From assembly GCF_023227905.1 (NCBI RefSeq), contig NZ_JALOCF010000011.1, positions 42,317 to 106,316 on the forward strand: a stretch of DNA of 64,000 bases, read 5' to 3'. Shown here piece by piece: positions 1 to 8,224 of the stretch. The DNA is from Methylobacter sp. GTDB taxonomy: Bacteria > Pseudomonadota > Gammaproteobacteria > Methylococcales > Methylomonadaceae. The position numbers were made by a program, and so were the translations under genes. The notes beneath the pieces were generated by a model that saw nothing but the letters and a program-made list of their open reading frames with translations, made no database searches and was not told where the DNA came from. Positions within the stretch are counted from its first letter, which is position 1. Each line of letters opens with the position of its first letter.

Positions 1-303
1 CAGGTTAATCCGCAGCGGATGCACGCCAATATCCTGGCGACCCAAGGCTTTGTCCATGCCGAGGCGGTGATGCTGGTTCTCGCGAAGACGCTGGGCAAGC
101 AAAGCGCACATCAGCTTGTCTACGATCTGACCATGCAAGCCCAGGACGAAGGACTGCATCTTAAGCAGGCGCTTATCAATAACCCGCAAATCGGCGCTAT
201 CCTGACTCATGACGAGGTAGAGGCGCTGTTCAATCCCGAACAAAGCACTGGCGTTTGCGCGGCCATGGTTGAGCAAGTCATTGCACGAATATCTTTACCT
301 TGA
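1..303 (+). CDS. C-terminal part of an adenylosuccinate lyase / carboxymuconate cycloisomerase family protein (cut by window edge)
   Basis: The frame is open from base 1 to the TGA at 301-303, so only the last 100 residues are visible. They read as the C-terminal all-helical domain of the fumarase/aspartase superfamily, PurB/PcaB branch: RMHANILATQGFVHAEAVM, then AHQLVYDLTMQA, then a helix ending near the stop. The signature loop and catalytic residues lie outside the window, so the substrate cannot be told. The stop is 13 bases before the likely start of the PLP-enzyme gene, so the two are probably cotranscribed. That pairing argues somewhat against plain purine biosynthesis and towards an amino-acid-related lyase, but this is inference. 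Confidence 0.75.
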   Translation, partial: QVNPQRMHANILATQGFVHAEAVMLVLAKTLGKQSAHQLVYDLTMQAQDEGLHLKQALINNPQIGAILTHDEVEALFNPEQSTGVCAAMVEQVIARISLP

Positions 304-316
304 AGAGCTGATTGTC

Positions 317-1378
317 ATGAATACCCACCAACATCTTGACCGAAGCGTCGTTATCGAACGTGTTGCCGCTCAAATACCCCGGCACACTCTCGCTCATTAT
401 CCAACCCCGCTGATGCGGGCGAATCGATTGACGGAATCGCTTGGAAATACTGAACTCTGGTTTAAGCGTGACGACCTGATCAGCTTCGGTTTGGGCGGCA
501 ATAAAATACGCGGTTTGGAAGTGATGCTGGCCGAGGCCTTGGCGCTGAACGCCGATTGTCTGGTAACCGGCGCGGGCGTGCAGTCCAATCATGTACGGGC
601 GACAGCGGCAACCGCGGCTCATGCAGGACTGCGTTGTACGGCGGTTTATTGGGGGAAGCCGCCTGCGGCGATGGACGGAAATTATCGCCTCACCAGCATG
701 TTGAATGCCCAATTCCATTTTACCGGTGACGATGACAGGGCGTCGGTCGATACCCATATTCACAGGGTTGCGGCTAAATTGCGTGAACAGGGTCATAGGC
801 CTTATGAAATCCCACGCGGAGGAGCCTGCGCCATGGGCGTTTTGGGACATGTGCTGGCTGTCTTCGAGCTTTATCAACAATGTCTGAGTCAAGGTGTAGA
901 ACCCGATGCGATCATACTGGCAGTGGGGTCCGGCGGAACCTATGCGGGCTGGCTGCTGGGCATCAGGCTGTTGAATCTGCCCTGGAAAATGCTCTGTTAC
1001 ACCGTCAGCCGAGAGCCGGAACAGGTCAGCTTGCAAGTTGCCGATTTGGCTACACAAGCCGCAGCCTTGTTGAAACTGGATTGGACGTTTTGCGCCGAAG
1101 ATGCGCCTGTCTTTGGCGGGTTTATTGGACAAGGTTACGGTATCCCGAGCCTGGAAGCCGCCGAAGCGATCAAACAAATCGGTCGCAGCGAAGGTATTTT
1201 GCTCGATCCTGTCTATACCGGTAAAGCCATGGCCGGATTCCTGTACGGGCTGCAAAACAAACAGTTTGAACAACACAAAAAAATAATTTTTGTGCATACC
1301 GGCGGCGAACCGGCATTTTTTGCCGGGAATGGTGATTGGTTGAATTCCAGTCCAACTGAAACTGTGAAATTAAGCTAA
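317..1378 (+). CDS. PLP-dependent D-cysteine desulfhydrase / ACC deaminase family enzyme
   Basis: A 353-residue fold-type II PLP enzyme. YPTPL near residue 28 opens the domain. FKRDDL is followed by GGNKIRGLE, where Lys63 should form the Schiff base with PLP. GAGVQSNHVRATAA is the substrate loop and AVGSGGTYAG the phosphate-binding glycine loop. Family members deaminate 1-aminocyclopropane-1-carboxylate or cleave D-cysteine to pyruvate, H2S and ammonia; the sequence does not separate these. I place the start at ATG 317, because upstream in-frame codons overlap the preceding lyase and the family begins near here. The gene probably forms an operon with that lyase. A 19-bp inverted repeat follows the stop. 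Confidence 0.8.
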   Translation: MNTHQHLDRSVVIERVAAQIPRHTLAHYPTPLMRANRLTESLGNTELWFKRDDLISFGLGGNKIRGLEVMLAEALALNADCLVTGAGVQSNHVRATAATAAHAGLRCTAVYWGKPPAAMDGNYRLTSMLNAQFHFTGDDDRASVDTHIHRVAAKLREQGHRPYEIPRGGACAMGVLGHVLAVFELYQQCLSQGVEPDAIILAVGSGGTYAGWLLGIRLLNLPWKMLCYTVSREPEQVSLQVADLATQAAALLKLDWTFCAEDAPVFGGFIGQGYGIPSLEAAEAIKQIGRSEGILLDPVYTGKAMAGFLYGLQNKQFEQHKKIIFVHTGGEPAFFAGNGDWLNSSPTETVKLS

Positions 1379-1386
1379 AAACATTT

Positions 1387-1502
1387 TTCACCACGAAGAC
1401 ACGAAGAGCACGAAGTTTTATGTTTTCTTCGTGTCCTCGGCAATTGCTCCTGCATTGCTCTACCTCCTGTATCCGTACAGTCGTTCGTGTCTTCGTGGTG
1501 AA
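1387..1502. repeat. Nested inverted repeat, REP/MITE-like
   Basis: The outer arms 1387-1405 and 1484-1502 are perfect 19-bp inverse complements built on CACGAAGACACGAA. A second pair, CACGAAG at 1409-1415 and CTTCGTG at 1427-1433, nests inside the left half. The element fills most of the gap between the PLP-enzyme gene and the flavoprotein gene. It could fold as a long hairpin and block read-through, or be a non-autonomous mobile repeat. It has no U-tract of the kind a simple terminator needs. Confidence 0.75.
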
Positions 1503-1550
1503 TTCTTTAATTTTTTCAGCTTCAACAGTAATTGAACAACAGGGGAATAT

Positions 1551-2918
1551 ATGAGAATCATCGTCATAGGCGGTGTCGCAGCAGGCACAAAATCAGCCGC
1601 AAAAGCGCATCGGGTCGATCCGAATAATGAAATCATCCTTTACCAGGATGAATCCGAAGTGTCCTACTCCGCTTGCGGACTGCCTTATGTCATCAGCGGT
1701 GTCATTGCCGATGAACGGAAAGTCATCATCAGGCAGCCTGAAGATTTTGCCAAGGACGGTATCCAGGTTTTTATACGGCACCGCGTGCTTGGCATCGATA
1801 CCGGCAAACAACAGCTCAGCGTAAGGAATCTGCAAGATAATACGGATTTTATCGTCAGCTATGATCGACTGATTATTGCGACCGGCGCTCGTCCGATAGT
1901 ACCGAGTATTGAAGGCATAACGCTGGAAGGTGTGTTGACCTTGCGCAATATTACTGACTTGGCTCGATTCAAAGCATTGTTACCGACAGTGCTGCCGGAA
2001 AAGGCAGTCATCATAGGGGCCGGTTATATTGGCTTGGAACTGGCCGAGACTTTTCATGAGCTCAATATAAAAACCACCATCATCGAAAAAGCGCCCCGTA
2101 TTTTGCCGAAATTCGATCCGGAAATGGCTCAACTCGTACATGAGCATTTGCTGGAAAACCAGGTTGAAATAATACTGGGCGACGGTCTAGCCAAACTTGA
2201 CGGCAACAATGGCCGGATAACTTTCGTGGAGACGGAATGCGGGAAAACAGTGCCTGCCGACCTCGTTGTCATCGCCATTGGCGTGAAACCTAATGTGGAA
2301 CTGGCTAAAGAGGCCAACATTGACCTCGGAAACACCGGAGCCATTGCGGTTGATTCAAAAATGGCAACCAACATACCGGGCGTTTATGCCGCCGGCGATT
2401 GTTGCGAAACAATCAACCGAATCACAGGCGCAACAGCATGGATGCCTTTGGGCGACATCGCCAATTTACAAGGCCGTGTTGCAGGGGAAAACGTGGCTGG
2501 TGGAAATGCTCATTTCCCCGGCGTTTTTGGAACCGCAATATTCAAGACCTTTAAATTGACAGTCGCAATGACCGGCTTATCCGAGCAATCCGCACTGGAA
2601 TCGGGGTTTGATCCCATTTCGATTGTAACGGAAGGCAGTGACCGGGCTAGGTACTATCCTGGCAGACAAGGTTTTTCGTTAAAATTGATAGCCGACCTGA
2701 AAAATGGCAGGCTGTTGGGCGCTCAGGCGATTGGTCTTGAGGGTGTTGATAAAATGATCGATATTGCCGCTACCGCATTACTGGGTAATCTGACTTGCTC
2801 TGATCTTGAAAACGCCGATCTTGCTTACTCGCCACCTTTCAGTCCGGTGCTATCGCCGATCATCGTGGCAGCCGGCGCTTTAAACAGTAAATTGAGCAAA
2901 TTACGTTTGAATGGCTAG
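1551..2918 (+). CDS. FAD-dependent pyridine nucleotide-disulfide oxidoreductase, CoA-disulfide reductase/NADH oxidase type
   Basis: A 455-residue flavoprotein. The N-terminal FAD motif GGVAAGTKSAAKA follows IIVI. SYSACGLPY contains Cys42, the single redox cysteine typical of CoA-disulfide reductase, NADH oxidase and NADH peroxidase. ATGARP closes the first FAD region. A second Rossmann motif, IGAGYIGLELAE, binds NAD(P)H near residue 160. GVYAAGDCCE near 285 is the second FAD contact. The C-terminal dimerisation domain carries YYPGRQGF. The family reduces CoA disulfide, oxygen or peroxide with NAD(P)H; which one cannot be settled here. A purine-rich stretch, CAGGGGAAT, precedes ATG 1551. The gene stands alone between a repeat and a dead transposase. 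Confidence 0.85.
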   Translation: MRIIVIGGVAAGTKSAAKAHRVDPNNEIILYQDESEVSYSACGLPYVISGVIADERKVIIRQPEDFAKDGIQVFIRHRVLGIDTGKQQLSVRNLQDNTDFIVSYDRLIIATGARPIVPSIEGITLEGVLTLRNITDLARFKALLPTVLPEKAVIIGAGYIGLELAETFHELNIKTTIIEKAPRILPKFDPEMAQLVHEHLLENQVEIILGDGLAKLDGNNGRITFVETECGKTVPADLVVIAIGVKPNVELAKEANIDLGNTGAIAVDSKMATNIPGVYAAGDCCETINRITGATAWMPLGDIANLQGRVAGENVAGGNAHFPGVFGTAIFKTFKLTVAMTGLSEQSALESGFDPISIVTEGSDRARYYPGRQGFSLKLIADLKNGRLLGAQAIGLEGVDKMIDIAATALLGNLTCSDLENADLAYSPPFSPVLSPIIVAAGALNSKLSKLRLNG

Positions 2919-2930
2919 ATTCTTTCCTCT

Positions 2931-3370
2931 TTACTCAAAAGAATAGCCTGCGTTTTTACATAACTCGGGCATTCATAAGTGGTGGAACTGATCCAAGCTC
3001 TGGCCGATAGTCTATTAGAGTTGGTTATAAGTTCGTTTTGCGGTTTTGTGTAACAGGGCTTTTAGTTTGGCCCAACCCTATTCAATCGGATCCAGGTCAG
3101 AACTATATGGCCGCAGGGCTTTCATCGTCGCGCCTATGGGCTCCACAGATGACCATATCGCCCGGTCTTAACGTGGCAGTCTCAACTGCGAGCGTAAATA
3201 GTCTTGGAAGCGTCTCCATTCATGGCCAGATTCAAGTACCAAGGAGCAGTGAGTTGATCCATCCGCAAACCAGCATGAGAGAGTCGACGTCTGCCAATGC
3301 TCCGCAGAAAGTATATCCACTGCTTGATAAGATTCTCATCCATGCGATGCCAGCCAAGCAATTAAATGAT
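2931..3370 (-). pseudogene. Decayed IS630-family transposase
   Basis: On the minus strand, broken frames give a collinear IS630 transposase C-terminal half: GLRMDQLTAPWYLNLAMNGD, then TLRPGDMVI in another frame, then LRPYSSDLDPIE followed by an in-frame stop and GWAKLKALLHKTAKRTY, then IGQSLDQF and finally NAGYSFE-stop at 2931. The DLDPIE block is the end of the DDE catalytic core. At least two frameshifts and several stops rule out function. No intact N-terminal helix-turn-helix or terminal inverted repeats are evident. Confidence 0.75.
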
Positions 3371-3662
3371 TTCTGCATATCATCGATGATTGCCTCATTT
3401 TAAATAATGGTCTCATTAACTTCGCTCAGAATACTAACTATATCTCCAGGTATCGGATGGTATATAGTTTCTTCTTATCTTAACGAGCGTCTGTTATTCG
3501 GCACTAATCAGTCAATCAAGAGACGCCGGCCTGGGTCGAACTGAGACAGTCAATGTCTGATGCAGTTTAGTGTAGCCACATTATCACGCTTCGGTAATCT
3601 GCACCGGGCAGCCGTAGCCCTTGTAGAACAAAGCCAATAGGCTTGAGCTATAGTAAAAATGA
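3371..3662. other. Non-coding stretch beside the IS630 remnant
   Basis: I see no convincing gene, RNA or repeat here. It may hold further decayed insertion-sequence DNA. The minus-strand glycosyltransferase gene ends at its right edge. Confidence 0.4.
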
Positions 3663-4847
3663 TCAATTTGAACCTGACAGCAATTCCCGGACAAATTGAT
3701 TGTATGCAGCAAGGTAGGGCTCACGACCAAAACTTGATCGTATAGTCCCCTGATTTTCTTTTAACCACTGTCGGTAGTTTTGTTGGTTTTTAAGAAGATC
3801 TTCCAACCCTTGTGTAATACTTTCCACCGAGCTGGGATCAACTCCAACCTTGGCCGGCATCCAATCTACAAAGCCATCTATGCCTGTCCCCCTGGAATAA
3901 AGAATGGGAATCGCGCAGAGCAATGCTTCCACGTAAACCATGCCAAAAGTTTCGTTGTGGCTTGGTAGCGTCAAGCCGGCGTAACGAGGCAGCCTCTGTA
4001 ACAGCTCGGAGTTGCCAAGCGGACCGATGAGTCTGACATGGCCCTGTAAGCCCAAGCTGGCAATTAGCGTGGTTACTTCCGCAATGACCTGTACGCTGCC
4101 ACGTCCGATAATATCCAGCTTGGCATTCGGAAAGCGCTTTAAAGCACGACTGAAAGCGGGTAGTAAACGATTCAGGCCTTTCTTCCGAAAGATGTTGATA
4201 TTCAGCACAGCCACGAGATGATCATAATCGAATTTGTCTGAATACCCCGTTTCGTTTTCGCTCACAAAATTTGGCAAGAATGCCTGCTTGTCAACCGGAA
4301 TATCAAAATACCGGCTGAGGATAGGCTGGAACCAAGCCGATACATATAAGACGCGCACGGCATCCTCAATCACTTGCTGGATCAATCTCTTGTAGTGCGG
4401 CTTGAAACGCAAAATTTTTGACTCGGCCTCACCGCGCACTGACACGATCAGGGGAATCTTTAACCAGCGCGCTAGCCACCGACCCGTCAAGCCTTCAAAA
4501 GTAAGTTTGTGTGCATGAATCAAATCAACCTTGATTCGTTGTTGCGTCAACACTCTGCGGACACGAAAAGCCACAATCAGCATGGACAGCGCCAATAACA
4601 CGCCACAGGGCAATCCCCAATAACGCATGGAAAGAACCCGATGATCACCTTGGCCATCGCCTTTAATAATGTTGCATCTGAGCGGATTGGCAACGCGATT
4701 TAGCGAGACGACGAAATAATCCAGTTCGTGGTTAGCGGTTACAAAAGTTCGTATTGCTTGTGTCGTTTCCGCACAGTTCGCATCCGGGTAATCGGCAGAG
4801 ATATGGAGTATTCTTGGCTTTCCCGTTTCAGGGTTAGCGCAGCTCAT
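3663..4847 (-). CDS. Family 4 glycosyltransferase
   Basis: A 394-residue GT-B enzyme. The N-terminal Rossmann half begins RILHISADYPDANC and continues to DLIHAHKLTFEGLTGRW. The C-terminal donor-binding half has the hinge LNINIFRKKGLNRLLPAF, LIGPLGNSELL, and the EX7E-type motif in SHNETFGMVYVEALL. It should transfer a sugar from a nucleotide donor to a lipid-linked oligosaccharide at the cytoplasmic face. I choose ATG 4847, not the longer frame start at 4907, because it overlaps the stop of the WecG-type gene as ATGA (4844-4847), a classic coupled start. Donor and acceptor are unknown. Confidence 0.85.
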   Translation of the reverse strand: MSCANPETGKPRILHISADYPDANCAETTQAIRTFVTANHELDYFVVSLNRVANPLRCNIIKGDGQGDHRVLSMRYWGLPCGVLLALSMLIVAFRVRRVLTQQRIKVDLIHAHKLTFEGLTGRWLARWLKIPLIVSVRGEAESKILRFKPHYKRLIQQVIEDAVRVLYVSAWFQPILSRYFDIPVDKQAFLPNFVSENETGYSDKFDYDHLVAVLNINIFRKKGLNRLLPAFSRALKRFPNAKLDIIGRGSVQVIAEVTTLIASLGLQGHVRLIGPLGNSELLQRLPRYAGLTLPSHNETFGMVYVEALLCAIPILYSRGTGIDGFVDWMPAKVGVDPSSVESITQGLEDLLKNQQNYRQWLKENQGTIRSSFGREPYLAAYNQFVRELLSGSN

Positions 4848-5863
4848 GCCGACTCTCTCCAAGCAGCCAAGAGAAACGTCAGGTTGCCGATCAGATATCG
4901 CCGCCACATCCGCCTCGGCTCAATTGCCAAACGATAAACCCATTCACAGCGCAAACGGCGAACCCACCTTGGCGCCCGATTGACTCTTCCCGCCAGAAAG
5001 TCGAATAGCCCCCCGACGCCGATACACAATTTTGCCCCCGTACTCGCTCCGTATTGATGTATCCAGAACTCTTGCAAGGGATTTCCCATTCCTACCAGTA
5101 GAACGTCAGGACGCGTTTCACGGATGCGCTCGCAAATTGAATGATGTTGTGTCGAACTGAAGTAGCCATGATTGAAGCCGAGCCATTCATGCTGCGGAAA
5201 CCGTTGCCGGCATTGTTCAAAGCAGGCTTTGGCAACATCAGAAGGCGCCCCAAGCAGGAATACCCTTAGCTTGACGCGCGACTCGGCGAGATAGCGAGGT
5301 ATAAAATCTGTACCGTTCAAATTTTCGCTAAACTTCCGGCGATATTTCAACTGGCTTGCGATGCTGATACCTATGCCATCGTTCAAGACCAAAACATTAC
5401 GTAACAGCACATGGTAGTTATCATTGGCTCGGGCGAGGTTTATGGTGTTGGCATTAGCAATCGCAACTTGCAAAAACCGCCCTTGTTTTACAGTCTCGTC
5501 AAAAAGCTTGATGACCTGAGCGCCGGAACGCGTGTCGAATTTGACTCCCTGCAGCAGCCGATAATCGTTTCCCAGAGGTTCGCAATAAGGCTCTAGAAAT
5601 TTTTCCGGCGTTCCGGACCATCCATAGCGGTTAACCGTCGCTATTGCTTGCTCTCGTAAATCCAGAAAATTAGCGTGACAGGATTCTGAGTAGCTGTATT
5701 GCTGATTCAGTACCGTGGCGTAGATCGCACGGGGCTTAGTCCGGGTTTGCGCGGAATGCTCGCCCAGTCCCGGCACTGCGCAGGCGGGGTCTTGCTGGAC
5801 GCTGGCTAGGGGCGCCTCCTTTAGTAATATATTCGCGTGCTGGCGCTCTGCCAATGAGGTCAT
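4844..5863 (-). CDS. WecG/TagA/CpsF family glycosyltransferase
   Basis: A 339-residue protein whose residues from about 105 match the GT26 family: VAIANANTINLARAN, then VLNDGIGISIAS with the putative catalytic Asp, NGTDFIPRYL, FLLGAPSDVA, GYFSSTQHHSICERI, LLVGMGNPLQEFWI and GVGGLFDFLAG. Family members transfer ManNAc or a related sugar to undecaprenyl-PP-GlcNAc, the second step of a repeat unit. About 100 residues precede the domain and are not explained by it; the family is usually 240-260 residues. The ATG at 5863 overlaps the stop of a transposase-like remnant, so an internal start is possible. Its 3' end is coupled to the GT4 gene by ATGA. Confidence 0.85.
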   Translation of the reverse strand: MTSLAERQHANILLKEAPLASVQQDPACAVPGLGEHSAQTRTKPRAIYATVLNQQYSYSESCHANFLDLREQAIATVNRYGWSGTPEKFLEPYCEPLGNDYRLLQGVKFDTRSGAQVIKLFDETVKQGRFLQVAIANANTINLARANDNYHVLLRNVLVLNDGIGISIASQLKYRRKFSENLNGTDFIPRYLAESRVKLRVFLLGAPSDVAKACFEQCRQRFPQHEWLGFNHGYFSSTQHHSICERIRETRPDVLLVGMGNPLQEFWIHQYGASTGAKLCIGVGGLFDFLAGRVNRAPRWVRRLRCEWVYRLAIEPRRMWRRYLIGNLTFLLAAWRESA

Positions 5864-6303
5864 TCGGCCTTGCTCCTTAAAAGTGCGCGGTAATTTTTTT
5901 GCGATACCGGCAGTGCAGCGGCTTCGGCCAGAACTCTTTCCTTGCGTTCCAGCGTATGCTCAAGGCGTTGGTTTTCGTTTTCGGCTTTCAGGATAGGTAA
6001 GGCCTGCGCCTCTTCACGGCTTAAGCTTGCGCCGCCAGACCGGCAAAAATCCGCCTGCCGCTGCGCCAATTGATGATAGAACAGGCTGTGTTTCCGGCAC
6101 CGGGCTTGCGACGCTTCGCCCAACAATCCATGATGAGTATGAAGCGCATCCGAGCGCTGTTCATGCCCTCGATCCGGGGGACATTTCGCTGTTCGCGGCG
6201 TTCGGTTTTCATTTACGGGTAAAAGCTTTTCCATCCAATTCTTTACGCTAAATATGATGATGTTCAATTTGTCCGTGATGGCCTGAACCTGTCTGGCTGC
6301 CAT
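5860..6303 (-). pseudogene. Transposase OrfA-like remnant
   Basis: The C-terminal part reads LKAENENQRLEHTLERKERV then LAEAAALPVSQKNYRALL. This closely resembles the helical tail of IS3-type OrfA transposases (the KELRRKEKALAEAAALLVL type). The N-terminal part does not form a helix-turn-helix in one frame; a second minus-strand frame at 6021-6212 covers the same DNA, suggesting a frameshift. No OrfB follows. I infer a dead insertion-sequence fragment whose 3' end now abuts the WecG-type gene. Confidence 0.55.
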
Positions 6304-6967
6304 GATAAGAGGCTTTTACCGGCACTTGCTATTTGAAGTCGTCTTTATCTGTTGGTTTTTATGTTCATCCCAACACTTATTTATGCTGAAAATTTGAGGC
6401 GACAACTATCCTGACACATACAGCATTACCATCAATAGGTAGTATTGCTTAGGTATTTGCACCATCTTTAATGTTGAGTATAAATAAGGAACAATAGTCC
6501 CTAAACAAGTACATGACAGGGTAATCAAGCTGCTAACTAGAGTGTTGCGTGGTAACGCTGAGGCTGAATCCTTATCGACTTTGAATGGCCGTCATTTCAG
6601 TCAACAAAAATTCAAGAACAAGAACAATTAGCTAAAAGACAACGTGGAGGAATGCGTCACCGGAGAATGTAACAACAGCGTAAAGTGGCTAACTGAAAAG
6701 GTTTTAAAGCAATCTTAAGATGATTAAAAATTGTTGAAAAATAGGGTCATGCCAAACGCAAAACCTTACCGGCACGCAACGTGTCGAATGAAATACTCAG
6801 TTTGAACGCATAGCAGAATGATAACCCTGATTAAAAAGCGGAAGGTCATGCTGTGATAAGTATTAATAGCAAGAAAAAAGAGCTTATTGGCAATCTATTT
6901 CGGGATAAGAAAATGTATATAAAAAACTATGATGCGAATCGGGATGAATCAGCAGAGGAGCAGTGCC
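6304..6967. other. Long upstream region of the GT4 operon
   Basis: No gene is evident in these 664 bases. The region holds the palindromic site at 6446-6463, about 520 bases before the next start, and is AT-rich, so a long leader or distal promoter is possible. The GAGGAG ribosome-binding site for the next gene lies at 6955-6960. Confidence 0.5.
6446..6463 (+). promoter_or_regulatory. Palindromic regulatory site, copy 1 (WRCYTAGGTA)
   Basis: The site reads TGCTTAGGTATTTGCACC. The core 6446-6455 is a near-palindrome, and the following TATTTGCACC is shared with the sites at 22671 and 60521. ATTACC lies about 20 bases upstream, as it does in reverse orientation beside the 60521 copy. It fits my recollection of the VpsT T-box consensus (WRSYWWRSYW). 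The target would be the glycosyltransferase operon starting at 6968. Confidence 0.5.
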
Positions 6968-8176
6968 ATGTCTTCGCCAGTTAGAGTGTTGTTGCTTGTC
7001 GAAAATAATTCATATCCTTTTGATTTCCGGGTACGCAGGGAGGCGCTGGCATTGCTTGAGGCCGGGTACCAGGTGTCGGTCATTGCACCCAGAGGCACGG
7101 CTCAACCGTGGACAGAAGAAATTGAAGGCATCAGTGTTTATCGCTTTCCAGCACCTCCTGGAGGCGTAGGCGTACTCAGCTATGCTTTTGAGTTTGGCTA
7201 TGCCACCTCGGCTATGTTGCTGTTAACCGCATGGGTCGCGGTAAGCAAAGGCGTTGACGTCATCCATGCGGCGAATCCCCCTGATACACTTAGTGTCATC
7301 GGCGCAATATTCAAGTTGTTTGGGAAGCGCTTTGTGTTTGACCAACACGACCTTGCGCCAGAAACGTATCTTTCTCGCTTTGAGCAACCGCGCGAAAACC
7401 TCATTTATAAAATTTTATGCGTTATGGAGCGCTTTTCGTACGCAGCGGCTGACGCAGTTATCGTTACCAATGAATCCTACAAGCAAGTAGCCATCAAACG
7501 GGGGAGCAAGGATCCTGACAAGGTGTTTATCGTCCGGAATGGACCGCCTCTTTCCTATCAACCGCTGGAGCCTGTTCCTGATTTGGTTGGGCGCGCAAAT
7601 TATCTGATTGGATATATTGGCACTATCGGGCCGCAGGACGGAGTGGATTACTGGCTGCGGGCTATACGCGAGATGGTATTTACCTTGGGACGGCGCGATT
7701 TTCTGGCCGTCATCATCGGAAGTGGAGATGCCTTGGCTGGCGTGCAAGCCTTAGCCAAGGAGTTGGAAATCGAGGATTACGTGCTGTTTACCGGCCGGCT
7801 TTCCGAGCTCGAATCACGCAAGTACCTTTCAGCGGTTGATGTATGCGTGCAACCGGACCCGTTAAGTCCGTTGAATGACAAATCCACAATGAATAAGCTT
7901 ATGGAATATATGGCCTTAGCAAAACCGACGGTAGCGTTCGACTTGGTCGAAACCCGCTTTTCCGCTCAGGATGCAGCCGTTTACGTAAAGCCAAATGACG
8001 AAGCAGAGTTTGCGGAACGAGTTAGCTGGTTATTGGACAATCCGGACGAACGCAAAAAAATGGGCGAGATTGGCCGTCATCGGGTAGCCGGCGCACTGGC
8101 ATGGGAATACTCGGTGCCCGAACTGCTTCGTGCGTATGAAGACGGTTTAGGATTTCGCTCAATGGTGCTTGCTTGA
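6968..8176 (+). CDS. Family 4 glycosyltransferase
   Basis: A 402-residue GT-B enzyme: VLLLVENNSYPFDFRVRREA near the N-terminus, then DVIHAANPPDTL, VFDQHDLAPE, and in the donor half YIGTIGPQDGVDYWLRAI, LFTGRLSELESRKYL and STMNKLMEYMALAKPTVAFD. In the last motif a Met replaces the more usual P-x-K spacing of some relatives. ATG 6968 is chosen because GAGGAG at 6955-6960 sits seven bases before it; a longer in-frame start at 6929 lacks a site. It is first in a plus-strand run of glycosyltransferases and lies downstream of the palindromic element. The sugar is unknown. Confidence 0.85.
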   Translation: MSSPVRVLLLVENNSYPFDFRVRREALALLEAGYQVSVIAPRGTAQPWTEEIEGISVYRFPAPPGGVGVLSYAFEFGYATSAMLLLTAWVAVSKGVDVIHAANPPDTLSVIGAIFKLFGKRFVFDQHDLAPETYLSRFEQPRENLIYKILCVMERFSYAAADAVIVTNESYKQVAIKRGSKDPDKVFIVRNGPPLSYQPLEPVPDLVGRANYLIGYIGTIGPQDGVDYWLRAIREMVFTLGRRDFLAVIIGSGDALAGVQALAKELEIEDYVLFTGRLSELESRKYLSAVDVCVQPDPLSPLNDKSTMNKLMEYMALAKPTVAFDLVETRFSAQDAAVYVKPNDEAEFAERVSWLLDNPDERKKMGEIGRHRVAGALAWEYSVPELLRAYEDGLGFRSMVLA

Positions 8177-8224
8177 CTGAGACGAGACATGATTGTTTAC
8201 GTCATTTTTTAATGAGGGTCTTTA

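Noticed and set aside
278..1297. Long minus-strand open frame (339 codons) opposite the PLP-enzyme gene
   Set aside because: It is the antisense shadow of a clear enzyme gene and has no family signature.
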